Positions 1-3,532 of a stretch of DNA of 5,717 nt are shown here, piece after piece. A program made the translations under genes and the position numbers. This DNA comes from a bacterium (GTDB taxonomy: Bacteria; Tectomicrobia; Entotheonellia; Entotheonellales; Entotheonellaceae): positions 1 through 5,717 of the forward strand of contig JAPULM010000109.1 in NCBI GenBank assembly GCA_027294925.1. The letters are read 5' to 3'. Numbering within the stretch: position 1 is the stretch's first letter; every line of letters starts with the position of its first letter. The notes beneath the pieces are model-generated. The model worked only from the letters and a program-made list of their open reading frames with translations, did no database searches and was not told the origin of the DNA.

Positions 1-509
1 GCATCCGGTTGCGCGCCGCGGGGCAAGGTTTGTATGACATATCGCCAGAAGTGCGTGCCCCGTACGCTTGCAATCGTCCCACGCAACGTTTCGATCGATT
101 GCTCGGTGACCACGCGCTCTAGCCATGAGAGCCCGAGCTCGAACTTGTCAAGCAGGTCCGGCATTTGCCGGAAGATGTCCTCATCAAGCAAGCGGTCGTA
201 TTTCATCGCCGCACCGAGGTGATGGTGCTCCCAGACGATTGGCGCGGGGACATTGTCGTCCGGCCACAGGAGCTTGACGCAACGCCGATGTGGGAAGATC
301 AGCGCGTCCCAGGCCATGTGTGAGACCTGGCGCCGAATGGACCACCACATCCACTCGCGATCCGGGTGCGTGTCATCGAAGTCCAGTTGCGTGTCTGTGA
401 GACCATTGACTTCCGCCTTAACCCAGGCTAACAGATGTGGATAGTACGGCATGGCCCCGACCGCAAGGTCCTCAGGCATTTCCAGGATGTTTGGATCGAC
501 GCGTGACAT
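1..509 (-). CDS. DinB-like (DinB/YfiT four-helix superfamily) protein, 3' end beyond window
   Basis: An open frame without stops runs from ATG at 509 to the left edge, giving 169 codons of an incomplete gene. The product has the look of the DinB/YfiT/maleylpyruvate isomerase-like superfamily. A first helix (about residues 22-36) ends in AEVNGLTDTQLDF, and a second carries WWSIRRQVSHMAWDAL with His64 where these proteins place their first metal-ligand histidine. The later HxxxH ligands would lie in the missing part. Members are small metal-binding cytoplasmic proteins, some of which are thiol-dependent transferases or isomerases; no substrate can be inferred here. The start at 509 is preceded by an AAGGGA ribosome site at good spacing. 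An in-frame ATG at 524 overlaps that site and is less likely. The gene stands alone after a degraded insertion element, so it probably has its own promoter, but I see no convincing one. The coding frame is firm; the family call is moderate. Confidence 0.68.
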   Translation of the reverse strand, partial: MSRVDPNILEMPEDLAVGAMPYYPHLLAWVKAEVNGLTDTQLDFDDTHPDREWMWWSIRRQVSHMAWDALIFPHRRCVKLLWPDDNVPAPIVWEHHHLGAAMKYDRLLDEDIFRQMPDLLDKFELGLSWLERVVTEQSIETLRGTIASVRGTHFWRYVIQTLPRGAQPD

Positions 510-680
510 AACAATTCCCTTCATTGCACGAATGGGATGGGCAAGACAGTAGTGATGTTATTTCGTAGCTCCAATGCGTGTGGCGCTGTCAGACTTGCCG
601 TAACGCTGCCGTTGCGGCTTCGTCAACGCTGAAGTCAGAGCGCAAGACAACCTTGTAGTCACACTCGGCTGAGGCATGGC
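510..680. other. Gap between the tnpB relic and the DinB-like gene
   Basis: No gene is recognised here. One minus-strand frame (589-684) continues for 31 residues past the point where TnpB similarity ends, with AECDYKVVLRSDFSVDEAAT in it; I do not recognise it. A small hairpin GCCG/CGGC lies at 608-618. The region holds neither the tnpB zinc-finger coding part nor the missing amidohydrolase sequence. A promoter for the DinB-like gene must lie here if the gene is expressed alone, but only weak matches are visible. Confidence 0.4.
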
Positions 681-1568
681 TCACCAGACCGAGCAAGTGA
701 CGCTGGAAAACGATTCGTTAACGTTCGCATAAGTCGCTCCAAGCATAACGGCTTTGTATTTCAAGAGCGAGCGGAACTGATGCCAACCCGCATCATAAAC
801 AGACTTCGCCATGCGGGTTTTAACCAGCTTCGACGGCGATACGTTGCCTACCGCAATATAGCTGGCACGTCGAGCGATATCGGTCGTTGCTTTAGGCGCC
901 CAATCTTTACGAGCATTGGCAATCTTCGCGTAAATGGCTCTAACACGTTTTTTCTTCCCTGCACGTTGCGCCATGGTGAGGTCGTCGGCGTACCTTTTGG
1001 GCAGGTTCTGACGACTGTATTTGATGCCATCGGAACATACAGCCGTATCTTTAAGACCAAGGTCAACGCCAATTTCATCGCCATCATTTGGCATCCTTGC
1101 GGCTTCAATCTGGCATTGCAAACTGACGTACCAGCGCCCACGAGCATCTTGGCTGAAACTGCCAGCTTTGACCGTGCCCCCCATCGGGCGAGACAGCCAG
1201 AGGCGAAAGGTGCACCTACAGTAGGTAAGCGTGTCGCCAGTGAGTTTGATGTAATGCGCTTTGAACGGGATCCAGCCCAGGGAGCGTTGGTGCGAGCGCC
1301 AAGCAAGGCGTCGTTTATTGAACCGGCGTCTGCGGCTTACGTATGCCGTGCATACCTACTGCATGCTATCAGCCGACAAAACAAGCGACTTAGACGAACC
1401 GGCAACCAGTTGATGCAAGTCATAAGCAGACAACCACTTTTTATCGCGGCGAAGGGCCAGCGCAGACACTTCGTTGCAGTAGTTCCACACCAAGTTGACA
1501 GCCCCAGCCATACGCCAGAGATGCTTTTTAGAGGTACTGTATTTGATGCGGTATTTATAGGTTAACCT
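681..1568 (-). pseudogene. tnpB: Decayed tnpB (IS200/IS605 superfamily, IS1341-like OrfB) pseudogene
   Basis: One minus-strand frame of 296 codons reads as a TnpB protein with a single internal stop, TAG at 1356-1358, in SMQ*VCTAYVSRRRRF where relatives have a sense codon; one C-to-T change of CAG would explain it. The N-terminal part shows LTYKYRIK and AGAVNLVWNYCNEVSALALRRDKK. Then come KAGSFSQDARGRWYVSLQC, the RuvC-I motif GVDLGLKDTAV (Asp at 1062-1064), the conserved KTRMAKSVYDAGW block, and the RuvC-II Glu in NVNESFSSVTCS (Glu at 714-716). It ends at TCSVW just inside the first CxxC of the zinc finger. The second CxxC pair and the RuvC-III aspartate (DRDVNAA in relatives) are absent, as are about 60-100 C-terminal residues. 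No usable start codon precedes LTYKY: AGG at 1566-1568 sits where ATG would be expected. The first in-frame ATG is at 1511. Intact TnpB is an RNA-guided nuclease of the transposon; this copy must be inactive. No tnpA is present. Confidence 0.9.
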
Positions 1569-1574
1569 ACTGTA

Positions 1575-1583
1575 ATTATAGCA
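1575..1583 (-). promoter_or_regulatory. Extended -10 promoter element of the tnpB relic
   Basis: On the minus strand TGCTATAAT is a perfect extended -10 box (TGn plus TATAAT). The -35 side is weak, with TTCATT at 17-bp spacing, as is usual for extended -10 promoters. Transcription would begin only a few bases before the expected tnpB start, so the transcript would be almost leaderless. The assignment is by consensus match only. Confidence 0.45.
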
Positions 1584-1612
1584 TTTATGGGTTTGTTAAT
1601 GAAGTAGAAACT

Positions 1613-1697
1613 GGTTGCTTTCGCAACAACCTTGCATGCCTCTGTCGCCTAAAGACGACAGCCCCCTGAAAGGAATTTCTGTGGCGCCGAATTCCTT
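1613..1697. repeat. Cluster of three hairpins at the left end of the tnpB element
   Basis: Three inverted repeats follow one another upstream of tnpB. The first is GTTGC/GCAAC at 1614-1618 and 1623-1627 with a TTTC loop. The second is CTGTCG/CGACAG at 1642-1647 and 1656-1661; read on the minus strand it extends to 8 pairs, one of them a wobble, closing a TTTA loop. The third is AAGGAATT/AATTCCTT at 1670-1677 and 1690-1697 with a 12-base loop. IS200/IS605-type elements lack terminal inverted repeats and use subterminal hairpins recognised by TnpA, so this cluster is probably the left end of the element, in the tnpB reading direction. The exact cleavage site cannot be set. The outermost hairpin overlaps the frame of the amidohydrolase scrap, so the boundary probably lies between about 1665 and 1698. 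Confidence 0.55.
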
Positions 1698-1799
1698 CCC
1701 AACATCATCTTCTCAGGCGCTCTGCAACGTTATCCGGGCATGAAGCTCGTCCTCGGTGAGTGTGGCGCCGGATGGCTGCCGTATGTCTTGTCCCGTATG
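1689..1799 (+). pseudogene. Amidohydrolase (Amidohydrolase_2 / ACMSD-like, COG2159) gene fragment
   Basis: This plus-strand stretch encodes about 37 residues, including LPNIIFSGALQRYPGMK and LVLGECGAGWLPYVLSRM. That matches the block near the C-terminal third of amidohydrolase_2-family proteins, where relatives read roughly 'P.LIFGGVLERFPRLKLVLGESGIGWIPYVLERMD'. Those enzymes are TIM-barrel, metal-dependent hydrolases or decarboxylases of about 300-400 residues. Here the upstream part is replaced by the hairpin end of the tnpB element. Similarity stops right after the Arg-Met, where an inverted repeat begins. The frame stays open to 1991 but the later residues do not resemble the family and overlap the vapC 3' end antisense. 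An ATG at 1740 lies inside the fragment and is an internal methionine, not a gene start. I found no other piece of this gene left of the transposase relic. It is a non-functional remnant. Confidence 0.75.
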
Positions 1800-1805
1800 A
1801 ACGCC

Positions 1806-1841
1806 GTCTCCATCCCCGTCTCTAGCGGCAGGAATGGAGAC
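1806..1841. repeat. Inverted repeat with 8-bp perfect arms
   Basis: GTCTCCAT at 1806-1813 is exactly complementary to ATGGAGAC at 1834-1841. After one mismatch two further C-G pairs are possible, leaving a loop of about 14 bases. It sits between the amidohydrolase scrap and the end of vapC. It has no adjoining T-run on either strand, so it does not look like an intrinsic terminator. It may be a transposon end, a recombination junction or a structured 3' end for the vapBC transcript. Confidence 0.5.
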
Positions 1842-1865
1842 AAGATACATAGTCGCTTTTTTCGC

Positions 1866-2282
1866 TCAATGCAGGGGGTTGACAGCTACTACGCCACCGT
1901 AATCTTCCCCTGCATTGAAATCTTCAGACCACATGATACGCGCGCCGGCCTGTTGTGCAGCGGCGACCACAGCCGCATCCCAAAACGATAGCTGCCAACG
2001 TTGCTGGACATCGAAAGCACGGCGCAGAAGCGCTTTCGTATTGCTGATGACACGCCAAGCAAAGTAACGCCGAACCGTGTCCACAGACTCGTTAACGGAT
2101 ACACCTTTACGCACAAGATTGACGTGCATCTCTTGTAGAACCTGGATGCTCAGAGACGGAATTTCTCGCCGCTGCCAAAAATCACGCACCAACTGCAACG
2201 CCTTGTCGTGTTTTTCGCCAGCCTCGAGATCATGAGCATAAATCAAGATATTCGTGTCGATAAAGATATCAACCGCGATCAT
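1866..2282 (-). CDS. vapC: PIN-domain ribonuclease toxin, VapC family
   Basis: The 138-residue product is a typical single-domain PIN toxin. These are Mg-dependent endoribonucleases that cut RNA, often tRNA or rRNA, when freed from their antitoxin. The four acidic active-site residues are in place: Asp9 in IFIDTNILIYA, Glu51 in VLQEMHVNLVRK, Asp102 in SFWDAAVVAAA, and Asp121 in WSEDFNAGEDY. Length and motif spacing are normal, so the toxin looks intact. I place the start at ATG 2282, because GAGG (2289-2292) lies 6 bases upstream. A GTG at 2294 would add only four residues. The gene overlaps the end of the antitoxin gene by 14 bases, the usual arrangement for translational coupling. The stop at 1866-1868 borders degraded mobile DNA, and I see no intrinsic terminator after it. 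The family assignment is firm; the RNA target cannot be read from the sequence. Confidence 0.92.
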   Translation of the reverse strand: MIAVDIFIDTNILIYAHDLEAGEKHDKALQLVRDFWQRREIPSLSIQVLQEMHVNLVRKGVSVNESVDTVRRYFAWRVISNTKALLRRAFDVQQRWQLSFWDAAVVAAAQQAGARIMWSEDFNAGEDYGGVVAVNPLH

Positions 2283-2502
2283 GCAATGCCTCACGACTGA
2301 GTGGCTGAGCGCCGAGATAAAATCCTTTATTCAGGGCGTCAATTGCTTCACGCCGCGCCTGTTCATATTGATCTGTCTCGTTCAACGTCTTTTCGATCAG
2401 CGCTGAGACCCAGGCGGAAACGGACTTGTTTTCGTCAACTGCAAGATGACGAATTCGGGTCAGGATTTGGTCGTCAATTTTAAGCGTAATATTCTTCAGC
2501 AT
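2269..2502 (-). CDS. vapB: Ribbon-helix-helix antitoxin, VapB-like (CopG/Arc fold)
   Basis: This is a 77-residue protein with an N-terminal ribbon-helix-helix DNA-binding domain. The beta strand is NITLKIDDQIL (residues 4-14), followed by helix RIRHLAVDENK and helix SVSAWVSALIEKTL. The C-terminal tail, ending LSREALHDRG, resembles the tail by which such antitoxins occupy the PIN toxin's active site. It lies directly upstream of and overlaps vapC, which fixes its role. The ATG at 2502 is preceded by AGGA (minus strand, 2510-2513) at 7-base spacing. The dimer is expected to bind the palindrome about 35-50 bp upstream and repress the operon, more strongly as a complex with the toxin. The fold and role are firm. 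The name VapB is by context, as several unrelated antitoxin folds carry that name. Confidence 0.9.
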   Translation of the reverse strand: MLKNITLKIDDQILTRIRHLAVDENKSVSAWVSALIEKTLNETDQYEQARREAIDALNKGFYLGAQPLSREALHDRG

Positions 2503-2520
2503 ATCATCATCCTAACGACT

Positions 2521-2553
2521 AGCACAGAAAATGGCAAGCACATTATTTGTGCT
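2521..2553. promoter_or_regulatory. Probable VapBC autoregulatory operator
   Basis: AGCACA-TTATT-TGTGCT at 2537-2553 is a perfect 17-bp palindrome. A third copy of the half-site, AGCACA, stands at 2521-2526, 16 bp from the first. They end 18 bp upstream of the antitoxin start, where the transcript would begin. Ribbon-helix-helix antitoxins bind short repeated half-sites as adjacent dimers, so the arrangement suits cooperative autorepression. A possible -35 (TTGCCT on the minus strand, 2571-2576) lies just outside, but the matching -10 is poor. Confidence 0.6.
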
Positions 2554-2617
2554 AAAATAAATCCTGTAGGCAACTGTTCCGGTCATGGGCACGTAGGAGT
2601 GAAAAGACATTTGATCA

Positions 2618-3532
2618 TTAGCCACCAAGCGTGGTGACGGGCCGGCACTGCAGCAGATAGAGTTGCCCGGCATGGTAAGCACACTCGATATCAACCGGCC
2701 AACCCATAATGTGCTCCAATTCGATGGCAAGACGTGTCAGCTCAACAATCTGGCTATCATCGAGCGCCGGCTGCGTCTGCAAACGGCGTGGCACGTCAAC
2801 CTCTCCTGTCTGCTCGGCAGTCGCAACCGTCATCCGGTGCTTTTGCGCAATATGACGCGAGGTAACGGTCAAGTCCTGCTTGCGTAACACAAAGCTATCC
2901 GGCGTCACCGTGCCGCTCACCACGCTTTCGCCCAATCCCCAACTGGCGTTGATCATCACATCGTTAGGATCGCCGGTCACCGGATTGGCGCCGAACACCA
3001 CAGCCGAGACCTCGGCCGGCACCAGTTGCTGGATCAACACGGCAATACGCACCTGGTCAGTCGACAAACCGTGCTGGCGGCGATACGCCAACACACGCGG
3101 CGAGCCGGCAGACGCCCAGCACTGCATGATCGCCCCCGCCACGGCCTCAACACCAACCACATTGAGGTAGGTATCGTGTTGCCCGGCGAAAGACGCCGTG
3201 CTGCCATCCTCATCCACCGCCGAAGAACGCACCGCCACACTCGGCTCGGAAATCTGACACAGCTCGGCAAGCCGTTGATACGCCTCACTCAGTTGGCCGT
3301 ATAGGGTGACGGGAAATGGTCGCCCGGCAAGCGCCCCTACGCCCTGTGTCCCGTCTTCCGATACGCCATCAAAGGCTGCTGTGGTCAGGCAGAAGCCCGG
3401 GGGAATACGATACGCGTTAGTCAGACGGCTGAGATTGGCCGCCTTGCCACCCACCACGGCGTGATCGTGACAGGCATCTTGCCCTAACCAGAGTATATCC
3501 ATACCCCTCACCATCATCTCATCCCTTTTCAT
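2618..3532 (-). CDS. Stand-alone PEP synthase/PPDK-type ATP-grasp (PPDK_N) domain protein
   Basis: The 304-residue product corresponds to the ATP-binding half of PEP synthase, pyruvate phosphate dikinase and rifampin phosphotransferase. Visible motifs are VGGKAANLSRL (27-37, Lys30), IPPGFCLTTAAF (43-54), SVAVRSSAVDEDGSTASFAG (98-117, Arg102), HDTYLNV (119-125), GANPVTGDP (181-189), NASWGLGESVVSG (195-207) and VDIECAYHAGQLYLLQCRPV (280-299). The conserved Glu283 and Gln295 match known ATP/metal ligands of PPDK. It ends right after QCRPV, so the phosphohistidine swivel domain and PEP/substrate domain are missing. No remnant of them follows in 2503-2617, so this is a single-domain protein rather than an obvious break. 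ATG 3532 overlaps the stop of the upstream cyclase/ATPase gene as ATGA and has GAGGGG at 6 bases. An ATG at 3517 with AAGGG is the alternative. It probably binds ATP and transfers or senses phosphate, but the acceptor is unknown. Confidence 0.88.
   Translation of the reverse strand: MKRDEMMVRGMDILWLGQDACHDHAVVGGKAANLSRLTNAYRIPPGFCLTTAAFDGVSEDGTQGVGALAGRPFPVTLYGQLSEAYQRLAELCQISEPSVAVRSSAVDEDGSTASFAGQHDTYLNVVGVEAVAGAIMQCWASAGSPRVLAYRRQHGLSTDQVRIAVLIQQLVPAEVSAVVFGANPVTGDPNDVMINASWGLGESVVSGTVTPDSFVLRKQDLTVTSRHIAQKHRMTVATAEQTGEVDVPRRLQTQPALDDSQIVELTRLAIELEHIMGWPVDIECAYHAGQLYLLQCRPVTTLGG

Noticed and set aside
602..631. Direct repeat AACGCTG 23 bp apart (602-608, 625-631)
   Set aside because: Seven-base repeats at this distance are expected by chance and nothing else in the gap supports an iteron or target duplication.
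848..1306. A 152-codon minus-strand frame overlapping tnpB
   Set aside because: It is an out-of-frame shadow of tnpB. I considered whether tnpB was frameshifted between the two frames, but one frame carries all TnpB motifs with a single TAG, so no frameshift is needed there.
780..1565. A long plus-strand open frame (261 codons)
   Set aside because: It lies antisense to the tnpB relic, whose minus-strand frame carries clear family motifs over the same span. The plus-strand protein shows no recognisable domain.
1806..1860. Intrinsic terminator for vapBC or the amidohydrolase
   Set aside because: The hairpin is not followed by a T-run on the minus strand. On the plus strand the T-run is about 15 bases away, so it does not fit.
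1740..1991. An 83-codon plus-strand gene starting at 1740
   Set aside because: Only the first 20 residues belong to the amidohydrolase family and the frame is open upstream of the ATG. The rest runs antisense into vapC.
2512..2730. A 72-codon minus-strand frame between vapB and the ATP-grasp gene
   Set aside because: It overlaps the 3' end of the ATP-grasp gene in another frame and the vapB operator, and has no domain character.
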